From: Amycolatopsis granulosa
GTDB taxonomy: Bacteria; Actinomycetota; Actinomycetes; Mycobacteriales; Pseudonocardiaceae
DNA: 64,000 nt
Assembly: GCF_011758745.1 (NCBI RefSeq)
Contig: NZ_JAANOV010000001.1
Coordinates: 248,001 to 312,000, forward strand
Direction of reading: 5' to 3'
The position numbers and the translations under genes are program-made. This document shows, in pieces, positions 8,965 through 17,179 of this stretch. Position 1 is the stretch's first letter. Every line of letters begins with the position of its first letter. The notes beneath the pieces were generated by a model, which saw only the letters and a program-made list of their open reading frames with translations, searched no databases and was not told the origin of the DNA.

Positions 8965-10419
8965 ATGTCCGCTGTTCCGAGCCGGCCCGCCGGGCGGAGG
9001 CTGGGGTGGATCCTGGCCCTGCTGGCGCTGGCGCAACTCATCTACGCGCTCGACCTGAACATCGTGTTCGTCGCCCTCCCCGAGATCGGTGCGGAGCTGG
9101 GCTTCCCCGGGCAGACCCAGCAGCTGGTGGTGAGTGCCTACGTGGTGTTCGCCGGCGGATTCCTGCTCTTCGGCGGGCGGGCCGCGGACCTGCTCGGCCG
9201 CCGCCGGGTCTTCGTGTTCGCCCTGGCCCTGTATGCGGTGTCGTCGCTGGCCGGTGGCCTCGCGCCGACGCCGGCCATGATCATCATCGCGCGGGCGGTG
9301 CAGGGGATCGGGGGCGCGCTGCTGCTGCCGTCCACCCTCTCGCTGATCAACACGCTGTTCCCGGAGGGCCCGCAGCGCAACCGGGCGCTCGCGGTCTGGG
9401 GCGGCGCGGGCGCGAGCGGTCTGACCATCGGCGCGCTGCTGGGCGGCGTGCTCACCGAGAACTTCGGCTGGCCCGCGGTGTTCTACGTCAACGTGCCGCT
9501 GGCCGGCATCGTGGCGCTGGCCGCGCTGGCCGTCATCCCGCGCGACCCGGCCCGCGGGGAGAAGCGCCGCTTCGACCTGCCCGGTTCGCTGACCGTCACC
9601 GCGGGTGCGACGCTGCTCGTCTTCGCCCTGGTCCAGGGGCCGGAGCAGGGCTGGGGCAGCCCCCTGGTGGTCGGCGCGTTCGTGCTGGCCGCGCTGTTGC
9701 TGGTGGCGTTCGCGGTGATCGAACAGCGCAGCGCCGATCCGCTGATGCCGTTCCGGCTGTTCCGCAACCGCAGCCTGACCATGGGCATGACCGTCACCTT
9801 CATCTACATGGCCACCTTCGGTGTGCTGCCGTACTTCCTGACGGTGCTGATGCAGAGCGTGCACGGCTTCAGCGCCCTGCAGACCGGCCTGGCCTTCCTG
9901 GTTCCGTCGCTGGCCATCGCGACCGGCACCCAGCTGGGCGAACGGATGACCACGCGGATGGGCCTGCGCCGCACCCTGCTGATCGGGTTCGGGGTCGGCG
10001 TGGTCGGCACCGCGGTGATGGCGATCGGGTTCGACGCCGGTGCCGGTTACGGCATGCTCGTGCCCGGGCTGATCGTCTCCGGTGTCGGGCAGGGCGTGGT
10101 GTGGACGGCGATGTGGATCGCCGCCGCCACCGGAACCGCGCCGCACGAACAGGGTGTGGCCAACGGCATCGCGTCCACGGCCCTGAACATCGGCAACGCC
10201 ATCGGCCTCGCCGTGTTCACCGCGCTCGCCGAGATCGGCACCGGTGGCAAGACCGGCGAGAACCTGCGCGCGGCCACGGCGCACGGCGAGTTCGTCGTGG
10301 TGCTGCTGACCGCGGCCGGCATGGTCGTCGGGTTTCTGGTGAGCCTCGCCCTGCCGCGGGCGAACGCGAAGGCACCGGTGCTGCCCGAGGCGCCGAGCCC
10401 GGATCCCATCGCCTCCTGA
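8965..10419 (+). CDS. MFS drug-efflux-type transporter (DHA2-like, 14 TM)
   Basis: A 484-residue integral membrane protein of the EmrB/QacA type, predicted to export drugs with protons. It begins with a membrane helix containing LIYALDLNIVFVALPEI, has the MFS loop-2 motif GGRAADLLGRRRVF and the motif-C-like helix around AGASGLTIGALLGGVL, and shows about fourteen hydrophobic segments. The ATG at 8965 is preferred (GGAAGG at 8948-8953) over an in-frame GTG at 8953. It is divergent from the ArsR gene, whose predicted operator overlaps this promoter, suggesting inducible efflux. Confidence 0.88.
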   Translation: MSAVPSRPAGRRLGWILALLALAQLIYALDLNIVFVALPEIGAELGFPGQTQQLVVSAYVVFAGGFLLFGGRAADLLGRRRVFVFALALYAVSSLAGGLAPTPAMIIIARAVQGIGGALLLPSTLSLINTLFPEGPQRNRALAVWGGAGASGLTIGALLGGVLTENFGWPAVFYVNVPLAGIVALAALAVIPRDPARGEKRRFDLPGSLTVTAGATLLVFALVQGPEQGWGSPLVVGAFVLAALLLVAFAVIEQRSADPLMPFRLFRNRSLTMGMTVTFIYMATFGVLPYFLTVLMQSVHGFSALQTGLAFLVPSLAIATGTQLGERMTTRMGLRRTLLIGFGVGVVGTAVMAIGFDAGAGYGMLVPGLIVSGVGQGVVWTAMWIAAATGTAPHEQGVANGIASTALNIGNAIGLAVFTALAEIGTGGKTGENLRAATAHGEFVVVLLTAAGMVVGFLVSLALPRANAKAPVLPEAPSPDPIAS

Positions 10420-10425
10420 CCGCGA

Positions 10426-10466
10426 CGGCGGTCCGCCCAGCCAGGCCCTGGCTGGGCGGACCGCCG
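10426..10466. terminator. Bidirectional terminator hairpin
   Basis: Arms CGGCGGTCCGCCCAGCCAG (10426-10444) and its exact complement (10448-10466) form a 19-bp stem with a 3-base loop between two convergent genes ending at 10419 and 10475. Confidence 0.85.
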
Positions 10467-10474
10467 CTCGCGGT

Positions 10475-11335
10475 TCAGGCGGTGGTGCGCCGGTAGTGCT
10501 CGGCGATCTCGTCGCTGGTGGTGAGCCAGACACCCTCGTGGCCGGCGATGTAGGCCAGCGCCTCGTCGAGGTAGCGCGCCCGGAACGGCTGGCCGATGAC
10601 GAACGGGTGCAGCGCGAGCGCCATCACCCGCCCGCTGGCCGCCGAGTCCGCGTAGAGCTGGTCGAACTGGTCCTTGATGATCTGCAGCACCTGCGGACCG
10701 GTGAATCCCTTGGTGACGAACATGAGCAGGTCGTTCACCTCGAGCGTGTAGGGGACGCTCAGCAGACCGGGCACGTTCAGCCGGTAGGGCTGGTCGTCGT
10801 TGGTCCAGTCCAGCACGTAGCTCAGGCCGAGTTCGGCCAGCAGCCGCGGCGTGTTCATGGTCTCGGTCAGACCGGGACCCATCCAGCCCTTCGGCCGCTG
10901 CCCGCTCGCCTTCTCGATGGTGGTGACGATGTCGGCGAGGATCTCCCGCTCGTCGTCGATCTCCAGGTTCGCGTGCAGCCGCGAGTTGGTCTGCCCGTGC
11001 GCGAGCCAGGCCCAGTTCCGCGCGCGCCCGGCCTCGATGACCTGCGGGTAGTGCTCCGCGACCTCCGAATTGAGCAGCGTCGACGCCCGGATCCCGTACC
11101 GGTCCAGGGTCTCGATCACGCGCCAGATGCCGACGCGCATCCCGTAGTCGCGCCAGCCGTAGTTGAGCGGGTCGGGCACCAGGGTGTTGGTCGAGGCCCA
11201 GATGCTGGTCGAGGGCTTGTCCACGTGGAAGTGCTCGATGTTGAGGCCGACGTAGAAGGCGACGCGCGCACCGTTGGGCCAGGTGATCGGCTCGCGATCA
11301 ACGATCGGCTGGTAGTCGAAGAGTTCTACGTTCAT
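10475..11335 (-). CDS. PuuE-like polysaccharide deacetylase family hydrolase
   Basis: A cytoplasmic NodB-fold protein of 286 residues with no signal peptide, closer to the allantoinase-like PuuE group than to glycan deacetylases. Visible segments are NGARVAFYVGLNIEHF, LAHGQTNSR, PKGWMGPGLTET, LDWTNDDQPY and ALHPFVIGQP, where family catalytic motifs sit. It lacks the canonical DDG and uses NIEHF, as in C-N bond hydrolysing relatives. Start: ATG at 11335, although GGAGG lies only one base before it; an in-frame TTG is at 11350. It diverges from the CoA-transferase operon across a TGTC-N-GACA-type operator, so it likely belongs to the same catabolic regulon. Substrate unknown. Confidence 0.8.
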   Translation of the reverse strand: MNVELFDYQPIVDREPITWPNGARVAFYVGLNIEHFHVDKPSTSIWASTNTLVPDPLNYGWRDYGMRVGIWRVIETLDRYGIRASTLLNSEVAEHYPQVIEAGRARNWAWLAHGQTNSRLHANLEIDDEREILADIVTTIEKASGQRPKGWMGPGLTETMNTPRLLAELGLSYVLDWTNDDQPYRLNVPGLLSVPYTLEVNDLLMFVTKGFTGPQVLQIIKDQFDQLYADSAASGRVMALALHPFVIGQPFRARYLDEALAYIAGHEGVWLTTSDEIAEHYRRTTA

Positions 11336-11391
11336 GCCTCCAGCGTGCAACCTTCACATCAGTGTCAAGGTCAAGCAGCTGCAATTCGTTA

Positions 11392-11404
11392 AATGTCAGA
11401 CGTT
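11392..11404. promoter_or_regulatory. Predicted GntR operator in the divergent deacetylase/CoA-transferase promoter
   Basis: AATGTCAGACGTT is a palindrome with one mismatch (AAYGTC-N-GACRTT). It is one of five related sites in this island, centred between divergent starts at 11335 and 11486, and would control both the deacetylase and the nine-gene operon. Confidence 0.6.
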
Positions 11405-11485
11405 GAGCAACCTGCTTACTTACTGCTAGTCTGCGTGCTCTCTGCTGGTGCAAGTGTCAGCCCGAACCGACGGGAGGGGAAGCCG

Positions 11486-12742
11486 ATGCCGGTCGCACTC
11501 GGACCGCTCGAGGGTGTCCGTGTGGTGGACATGACCACGTCCTACGCGGGGCCCACGGCCGCGATGTACCTCGGTGACCTCGGCGCCACCGTCATCAAGG
11601 TCGAGCGCCCGGGGACGGGGGACGACGCGCGAGGCTGGGGGCCGCCCTTCGTGGCCGGGGAATCGGCCTGGTTCGCCTCCGCCAACCGCAACAAGCAGTC
11701 CGTCGTGCTCGACATCCGCGCGCCGGAGGGGCGCGAGGTGCTGTTGCGGCTGGTCGACACCGCCGACGTGTTCCTGCACAACGTGAACCCGGCCAAGGCC
11801 GCCGCCCTGGGCATCGACGGTGAGCAGCTGCGCTCCCGCAACCCTCGCCTGGTCTACTGCGCGCTGTCGGGTTTCGGGCTGGACGGCCCGGACCGCGGCC
11901 TGCCGGGCTACGACCTGGTCGCCCAGGCCCGTTCCGGCCTGATGTCGGTCACCGGGGAACAGGGCCGCAGCCCGCAGCGCGTGTCGACCGCGCTGTCCGA
12001 TGTGGTCACCGGGATGTGCGCGGCCATCGCGGTCAACGCCGCCCTGGTCCGCCAGCGGGTCAGCGGCGCGGGCGAGATCATCGACGTCTCCCTGCTCGAC
12101 GCCGACCTCGCGCTCATGGCGCCGCGGATCGCCGCTTTCCACGCCGGTGAGCCCGAACCGGCACCCAGTGGCGGCACCGATTCGGTGCTCGCCGTCTACC
12201 AGCCTTTCGAGACCGCGGACCGCACGATGGTGGTCGCCGTCGGCAACGACCTGATGTGGCAGCGCCTCTGCCGCGCGCTCGAGCTGGAGGACCTGGCCGC
12301 CGATCCCGCGCTGGCCGGCAACGCCGGCCGGCGTGAGCAGCGGGCTCGCGTCACCGAGGCGATCGCCGCCCGCCTCGCCACCCGGCCCGCGGCCGACTGG
12401 CTGCGGATCCTCGGCACCGCCCAGGTGCCCGCCGCGATCGTGCACACGCTGTCCGAAGTGGTCAAGGACCCGCAGGTGGTGGCCCGCGGCGCGGTGCTCC
12501 CGGTCCCCGGCTCGGGCGACGAGCTGGTCACCGTCCGCAGCCCGTTCCGGCTGTCGTCGGTGGCGCCGCGCAACGAACGGTTCCCGGCGCTCGGCGAGCA
12601 CACCCGCCAGGTCCTGCGCGGCCTGGGCTACCACGAGGAGGACATCACGCGGATGAAACGCAAGGGTGTGGTTTCCGACGGCCCCGGCGCAGACGCCGGG
12701 ACCGTCGAGGTTGGCGTGGCTGGTGAGGCGGCGGCGTCATGA
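11486..12742 (+). CDS. CaiB/BaiF family (class III) CoA-transferase
   Basis: Transfers CoA between carboxylic acids; 418 residues, normal for the family. The N-terminus reads PLEGVRVVDMTTSYAGP, then YLGDLGATVIKVERPGTGDD, the CoA-binding start of class III transferases. The catalytic aspartate lies in the DVSLLDADLAL segment. The start ATG 11486 has GGGAGGGG at 11473-11480. It is the first gene of a nine-gene operon and overlaps the next by ATGA. With an AMP-forming ligase at the operon end, it probably provides a second way to load or recycle CoA on the pathway acid. CoA donor and acceptor are unknown. Confidence 0.9.
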   Translation: MPVALGPLEGVRVVDMTTSYAGPTAAMYLGDLGATVIKVERPGTGDDARGWGPPFVAGESAWFASANRNKQSVVLDIRAPEGREVLLRLVDTADVFLHNVNPAKAAALGIDGEQLRSRNPRLVYCALSGFGLDGPDRGLPGYDLVAQARSGLMSVTGEQGRSPQRVSTALSDVVTGMCAAIAVNAALVRQRVSGAGEIIDVSLLDADLALMAPRIAAFHAGEPEPAPSGGTDSVLAVYQPFETADRTMVVAVGNDLMWQRLCRALELEDLAADPALAGNAGRREQRARVTEAIAARLATRPAADWLRILGTAQVPAAIVHTLSEVVKDPQVVARGAVLPVPGSGDELVTVRSPFRLSSVAPRNERFPALGEHTRQVLRGLGYHEEDITRMKRKGVVSDGPGADAGTVEVGVAGEAAAS

Positions 12743-13530
12743 GCGACCTGCTCGCGCAGCGCAGCGGCGCGGTGGTGACGCTCACCATCCACCGCCCGGC
12801 GGCGCTGAACGCCCTCACCGGCGCGTTGCTGGCGGATCTGCGCCGGGCGGTGGAGGAGGCCGCGGACGACCGGACGGTCCGGGCGGTGGTGATCACCGGC
12901 AGCGGGGAGAAGGCGTTCAGCGCCGGGGCCGACCTGAACGAGATCTCGGTGCTCGGATCGGATCTGGACAAGGCACGGGAGGTGATGGCGGCGGGGCAGG
13001 CCGCGTTGCGCGCGATCGAGCGCGCCCCGGTTCCGGTCATCGCCGCCGTCAACGGGCTCGCGCTCGGCGGTGGGTTCGAGCTGGTCCTGGCCTCGACCTT
13101 CGCGGTGCTGTCCACCCGGGCGTCGTTGGGGCTGCCCGAGGCGGCCCTGGGCCTGATCCCCGGCTACGGCGGTACCCAGCGGCTGCCGCGCGCGGTCGGG
13201 CACCGGGTCGCCGCGCACCTGATGCTGACCGGGGCGCGGCTGTCCGCCGACCGCGCCTACGAGCTGGGCGTCACACCGGTACCCCCCGTGGCGCCGGAGG
13301 AGCTCCTGCCCACCGCGACGTCGATCGCCGAGACGATCGCCGCGCGCGGCCCGCTCGCCGTGCGCGCCATCCTGCACGCCGCCGAGGCGGCTCGGGACGC
13401 GCCGCTGGAGGAGGGGCTGACCACCGAGACCGAGCTCGCGGCGCGGGCGATCGCGAGCCCGGAATCCACCGAGGGGGTGGCCGCGTTCACCGAGCGCAGG
13501 CCCCCCGTGTTCCCGAACCCGGAGGACTGA
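12739..13530 (+). CDS. Enoyl-CoA hydratase/isomerase family protein (BadK-like role)
   Basis: Crotonase-fold protein of 263 residues. The oxyanion-hole segments are FSAGADLNEI and NGLALGGGFEL. The catalytic glutamates of true hydratases appear in ASLGLPEAALGLIPGYGGTQ, so it should hydrate an alpha,beta-unsaturated acyl-CoA. The ATG overlaps the CoA-transferase stop (ATGA), implying coupled translation. In a cyclohexanecarboxylate-type pathway this would add water to cyclohex-1-ene-1-carboxyl-CoA. That role is inferred from operon composition, not from specific residues. Confidence 0.9.
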   Translation: MSDLLAQRSGAVVTLTIHRPAALNALTGALLADLRRAVEEAADDRTVRAVVITGSGEKAFSAGADLNEISVLGSDLDKAREVMAAGQAALRAIERAPVPVIAAVNGLALGGGFELVLASTFAVLSTRASLGLPEAALGLIPGYGGTQRLPRAVGHRVAAHLMLTGARLSADRAYELGVTPVPPVAPEELLPTATSIAETIAARGPLAVRAILHAAEAARDAPLEEGLTTETELAARAIASPESTEGVAAFTERRPPVFPNPED

Positions 13531-13532
13531 GG

Positions 13533-14756
13533 ATGCCGGCCGAGCCACTCGACTTGGACATCGACCCCGACGCGTACCACCGCCTGCACGCGGTGCTCGA
13601 CGAACCGGCGGCCGACGCGGCGCTGACCCCGCGCGAGCGGGAGATCCGCGACCGCACCCGGGAGGTGGTGGCGTCGGAGGTCGCGCCGCGCGCGGCGATC
13701 CTGGACGCCACGCACGCCTTCGCCCACGAGGGCGTGCAGGCGCTGGCCCGGGCCGGCCTGTGCGGGCTGCTGTTCCCGGAACACCTCGGCGGCAGCGGCG
13801 ACAGCACCGTCGCCTACGCGGTGGCGATGGAGGAGGTCACCGCCGGTTGCGCGGCGACCAGCCTGGTGTTCATGACCCAGACCCACGCCGCCTACCCCAT
13901 CCTGCTCGCCGGCACGGACGACCTGCGGCAGCGGTACATCCCCGGGCTGCTCGACGCCTCGCGCTACGGCTCGCTCGCCATCACCGAACCGGACGCGGGC
14001 TCCGATGTCGCCTCGCTGAAGACGACCGCCACCGAAACCCCGGACGGCTGGTCGATCACCGGGCAGAAGACGTTCATCACCACCGGCGACAAGGCCGGCG
14101 TGATCGTCTGTTTCGCCACCGTCGACCGCGCACTGGGCCGCCGGGGCGTGACCGCCTTCGTCGTCGACGGTGACCGCCCGGGCCTGACCCGGGGTGCGCC
14201 GTTCACGAAGATGGGCATGCACGGTTCGAGCACCGCCGAGCTGTTCTTCGACCGCGTCCCGGTTCCGCGGGACAACGTGCTCGGCGAGGTGGGCGGCGGC
14301 TGGTCGGTGGTGATGAGCTCGGTCGTGAAGTCGCGCATCAGCGCGGCCGCGCAGGGCGTCGGCCTGGCCCGCGCCGCCTACGCGCGCACGCTCGCGGCCC
14401 TGACCCGGCTGCACGGTTCGCGGCTGCCGGACGAGTGCTCGTTCGCGCTCGCCGGGCTGCGGGGCCGCATCCTGCAGGGCCGGCTCCTGCTGCACGCTGT
14501 CGCCCGGCAGGTCGACGCGGACCCGCGGGTGTCCCCGGGCCAGATCGCGATCATGAAGCAGTCGTGCACGGACCTGGGGTTCCGCGCGGCGGTGGACGCC
14601 GCCCGCATCCTCGGCCCGTACGGTGACCTCGCCGCGGTGGGTGTCGAGCGCTGCCTGCGGGACGCCAAGGTCACCCAGATCTACGACGGCACCAACGAGA
14701 TCCAGCGGCTGCTCATCGGCCGTGAAACCACCCGGGCGATGGAGGGTGTGGCGTGA
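13533..14756 (+). CDS. Acyl-CoA dehydrogenase with Asp at the usual catalytic Glu position
   Basis: FAD enzyme of 407 residues that introduces the C2-C3 double bond. Signature segments are AITEPDAGSDVASLKTTAT, GQKTFITTGDKA, FTKMGMHGSSTAELFF and the C-terminal VTQIYDGTNEIQRLLIG. The last is normally YEGTNEIQ, with Glu as the base in medium-chain enzymes; here the codon is GAC (14684-14686), an aspartate. I recall Asp bases in some alicyclic acyl-CoA dehydrogenases but cannot verify this here. The start ATG 13533 has GGAGG at 13521-13525; the stop overlaps the SDR start (GTGA). In context it would oxidise a ring-bearing acyl-CoA. Confidence 0.9.
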   Translation: MPAEPLDLDIDPDAYHRLHAVLDEPAADAALTPREREIRDRTREVVASEVAPRAAILDATHAFAHEGVQALARAGLCGLLFPEHLGGSGDSTVAYAVAMEEVTAGCAATSLVFMTQTHAAYPILLAGTDDLRQRYIPGLLDASRYGSLAITEPDAGSDVASLKTTATETPDGWSITGQKTFITTGDKAGVIVCFATVDRALGRRGVTAFVVDGDRPGLTRGAPFTKMGMHGSSTAELFFDRVPVPRDNVLGEVGGGWSVVMSSVVKSRISAAAQGVGLARAAYARTLAALTRLHGSRLPDECSFALAGLRGRILQGRLLLHAVARQVDADPRVSPGQIAIMKQSCTDLGFRAAVDAARILGPYGDLAAVGVERCLRDAKVTQIYDGTNEIQRLLIGRETTRAMEGVA

Positions 14757-15511
14757 CGACAGCAAGTTTGCAGGGCAAGGTCGCCATCGTGACCGGCGCG
14801 GGCCGCGGGTTGGGCCGGGCGATGGCGCAGGCACTGGCCGAAGCGGGGGCGGCGGTCACCGTCGCCGCGCGCACCCGGTCCGAACTGGACCGGTTCGCCG
14901 ACGAGGTGAAGGCCTCCGGTGGTTCGGCGCTGGCCTGTCCCACCGACATCACCGACGAGTCCGCGGTGGAGCAGATGGTCACCGCGACGGTCGAGACGTT
15001 CGGACGGGTGGACATCCTCGTCAACAACTCCGGCATCGTGGCGACCTCCGCCCTGGTCGACCAGCCGGCGGCGGAGTGGGACCGGGTGATCGCTACCAAC
15101 CTGCGCGGCACCTTCCTGGCGACCCGCGCGGTCGGCAGGCACCTGATCGCCCAGGGCTCGGGCAAGGTCGTCAACATCGCGTCCAACTTCGCCCTCCAGG
15201 GCATCGCGCGGCACGCGGCGTACTCGGCGTCCAAGGGCGCGATCATCGCCTTCACCCGCTCGATGGCCGTGGAATGGGCCCCGCACGGGATCCAGGTGAA
15301 CGCGATCGCGCCCGGCTACTTCGCCACCGCGCTCAACGCCGACGTGCACGGGAACCCGGACATGCTGGCGCGCGTGGTGCGGGCGATCCCGGCGCGCCGG
15401 ATGGGGGATCCGGATGAACTCAAGCCGTGGCTGCTGCTGCTGGCCGGCCCCGCTTCGGACTTCATGACCGGCGAGGTCGTCGTCATCGACGGCGGCCAGA
15501 GCATCCGCTGA
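14753..15511 (+). CDS. SDR-family 3-hydroxyacyl-CoA (alcohol) dehydrogenase, BadH-like role
   Basis: Short-chain dehydrogenase of 252 residues. Cofactor motif is TGAGRGLG near residue 14, followed by AARTRSEL (a basic residue after strand 2 suggests NADP(H), though this is not decisive). NNSG, the catalytic Ser in NIASNFALQG, and Tyr/Lys in YSASK complete the active site; the C-terminus has the family VVVIDGGQS. Start is GTG overlapping the dehydrogenase stop. In alicyclic acid pathways an SDR oxidises the 2-hydroxycyclohexanecarboxyl-CoA intermediate to the ketone before ring opening, the role inferred here. Confidence 0.9.
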   Translation: MTTASLQGKVAIVTGAGRGLGRAMAQALAEAGAAVTVAARTRSELDRFADEVKASGGSALACPTDITDESAVEQMVTATVETFGRVDILVNNSGIVATSALVDQPAAEWDRVIATNLRGTFLATRAVGRHLIAQGSGKVVNIASNFALQGIARHAAYSASKGAIIAFTRSMAVEWAPHGIQVNAIAPGYFATALNADVHGNPDMLARVVRAIPARRMGDPDELKPWLLLLAGPASDFMTGEVVVIDGGQSIR

Positions 15512-15527
15512 CACCCCGGGAGAACGA

Positions 15528-16406
15528 GTGAGCAACGAGAGCAAGACCGTCGCCGTCCTCGGCGCCGGCACCATGGGCTCGGGCATCGCGACCGTCATGG
15601 CGCGCGCCGGGCACCGCACGATCCTGTTCGACATCGACGAGGCCAACCTCCAGCGCGGCCTGGGCACCGTCCGCGGGTTCCTGGACAAGAGCGTCCAGCT
15701 CGGCAAGCTCGACGCCGGCGCCGCGCAGGCCGCCAAGGACGGCCTGTCCGGCACCACCGAGCTGACCGATCTGGCGCCGTGCGACGTCGTGGTCGAGGCC
15801 GTGTTCGAGGACCTGGCGCTGAAGAAGGACACCTTCGGCCGGCTCGACGACATCGTGTCCGACTCGACCCTGTTCCACACGAACACCTCGACGTTGTCGG
15901 TGACCGGCATCGCCAGCGGCTCCCGCCGGCCCGAGCGCGTGGTGGGCACCCACTACTGCAACCCGGCGCCGCTGATGAAGCTCGTCGAGGTGGCCGACGG
16001 CCGGCACACCGCCACCTGGGCGCACCGGGCGACCGTGGAGTTCCTCGCCTCGCTGGGCAAGACCAGCGTCGTGACCCAGGACCGGCCCGGGTTCATCGTC
16101 AACCGGTTCCTCATCCCGTGGGAGAACTCCTGCATCCGGGCGCTGGAAGCGGGCTGGGCCACCAAGGAGGCCATCGACGCCGCCGTGCCGGGCGCGCTGG
16201 GGCACCCGATGGGCCCGTTCCGGCTGCTCGACATCGTCGGGCTGGACATCCACCAGCAGGTGTCCACCCGGCTCTACGAGCAGTTGCGCGACGACCGGTT
16301 CTTCCCACCGCCGATGGTGGAGCGGATGGTCGCCGCGGGCGATCTGGGCCGCAAGACCGGCCGCGGGTTCTACGACTACGACGACACCCGGTTGTTCGGG
16401 TCCTGA
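15528..16406 (+). CDS. 3-hydroxyacyl-CoA dehydrogenase (FadB2-like)
   Basis: Monofunctional NAD-dependent dehydrogenase of 292 residues. N-terminal GAGTMGSGIATVMARAG is the NAD fingerprint, with the acidic ribose-binding residue in LFDIDEAN. The catalytic histidine lies in GTHYCNPAPLMKLVEV, and NRFLIPWENSC begins the helical C-terminal domain ending RKTGRGFYDYD. GTG start 15528 is preceded by GGGAGAA. The operon thus has an SDR and an HAD-type dehydrogenase, fitting one hydroxyl oxidation on the ring and one on the opened chain. That division is inference. Confidence 0.9.
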   Translation: MSNESKTVAVLGAGTMGSGIATVMARAGHRTILFDIDEANLQRGLGTVRGFLDKSVQLGKLDAGAAQAAKDGLSGTTELTDLAPCDVVVEAVFEDLALKKDTFGRLDDIVSDSTLFHTNTSTLSVTGIASGSRRPERVVGTHYCNPAPLMKLVEVADGRHTATWAHRATVEFLASLGKTSVVTQDRPGFIVNRFLIPWENSCIRALEAGWATKEAIDAAVPGALGHPMGPFRLLDIVGLDIHQQVSTRLYEQLRDDRFFPPPMVERMVAAGDLGRKTGRGFYDYDDTRLFGS

Positions 16407-16416
16407 GGAGTAGGGC

Positions 16417-17172
16417 ATGAGTGAGTCCACAGCAGACTTCAAACGGGTCGGCCTGCTCGGCTCCGGGCCGGTGGCCACCGCGATCGCCGAGCTGGTGACC
16501 GCCTCCGGGCGCGAGGTGATCGGCACCGTCACCGATCTCGCCGACGCCGATCTCGTCCTGGAGTTCAGCGCCGGGGACGCCGCGGGGACGAAGCAGCTGC
16601 TCGCCGAGATCGCGGCCGTCGTCGGCGCGCACATCCCGATCGTGACCGGCACGGCGACGCTGTCGGTCACCGAGCTCGCGGCCGGCGTACCGGAACCGGA
16701 ACGCGTCGCCGGGCTGCACTTCCTCGACGCGGTGTCCGGCATCGGCGTGGCCGAGGTCGTCCGCGCCCTGCGCACCGCCGACGCGCTGGTGCAGGCCCTG
16801 GTCGCCTTCGCCGGCTCGCTGGAGGGCGTGCAGCCCGTCGTGGTGGACGACCGGCCCGGGTTCCTGCTCAACGCGCTGTTCGTGCCCTACCTCAACGACG
16901 TCGTCCAGGAGTTCGACGACGGACTGGCGAGCGCGGAGGACATCGACGTCGCCCTGAAGCTCGGCCTGGGCTACCGCCGCGGTCCACTCGAGACACTCGA
17001 CCGGATCGGGCTCGACGAGCACCTGCGCACCACCGAGGCCCTGTACGCGGCCACCCGGGACGGCCGGTACGCGCCACCACCGCTGCTGCGCCGGATGGTG
17101 GCCGCCGGGTACCTCGGCGACAAGACCGGACAAGGCTTCCGCACCGCGGCAGCGGCAACCGAGGAGGAGTGA
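16417..17172 (+). CDS. Degenerate 3-hydroxyacyl-CoA dehydrogenase-like protein
   Basis: Paralogue of the preceding protein, 251 residues, with a shortened and eroded N-terminal Rossmann half. The glycine loop is LLGSGPVATAI, and the acidic residue that binds NAD ribose is not evident. Where the active-site HxxNP motif should be it reads GLHFLDAVSG, keeping His but replacing Asn by Asp. The C-terminal dimerisation half is well kept (DDRPGFLLNALFVPYLND, GYLGDKTGQGF). The RBS GAGGAG precedes ATG 16417. It may be a partner subunit of the preceding enzyme, a dehydrogenase with altered specificity, or a non-catalytic acyl-CoA-binding protein. It is conserved as an open frame, so not simply decaying. 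Confidence 0.75.
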   Translation: MSESTADFKRVGLLGSGPVATAIAELVTASGREVIGTVTDLADADLVLEFSAGDAAGTKQLLAEIAAVVGAHIPIVTGTATLSVTELAAGVPEPERVAGLHFLDAVSGIGVAEVVRALRTADALVQALVAFAGSLEGVQPVVVDDRPGFLLNALFVPYLNDVVQEFDDGLASAEDIDVALKLGLGYRRGPLETLDRIGLDEHLRTTEALYAATRDGRYAPPPLLRRMVAAGYLGDKTGQGFRTAAAATEEE

Positions 17173-17179
17173 GTTGACG

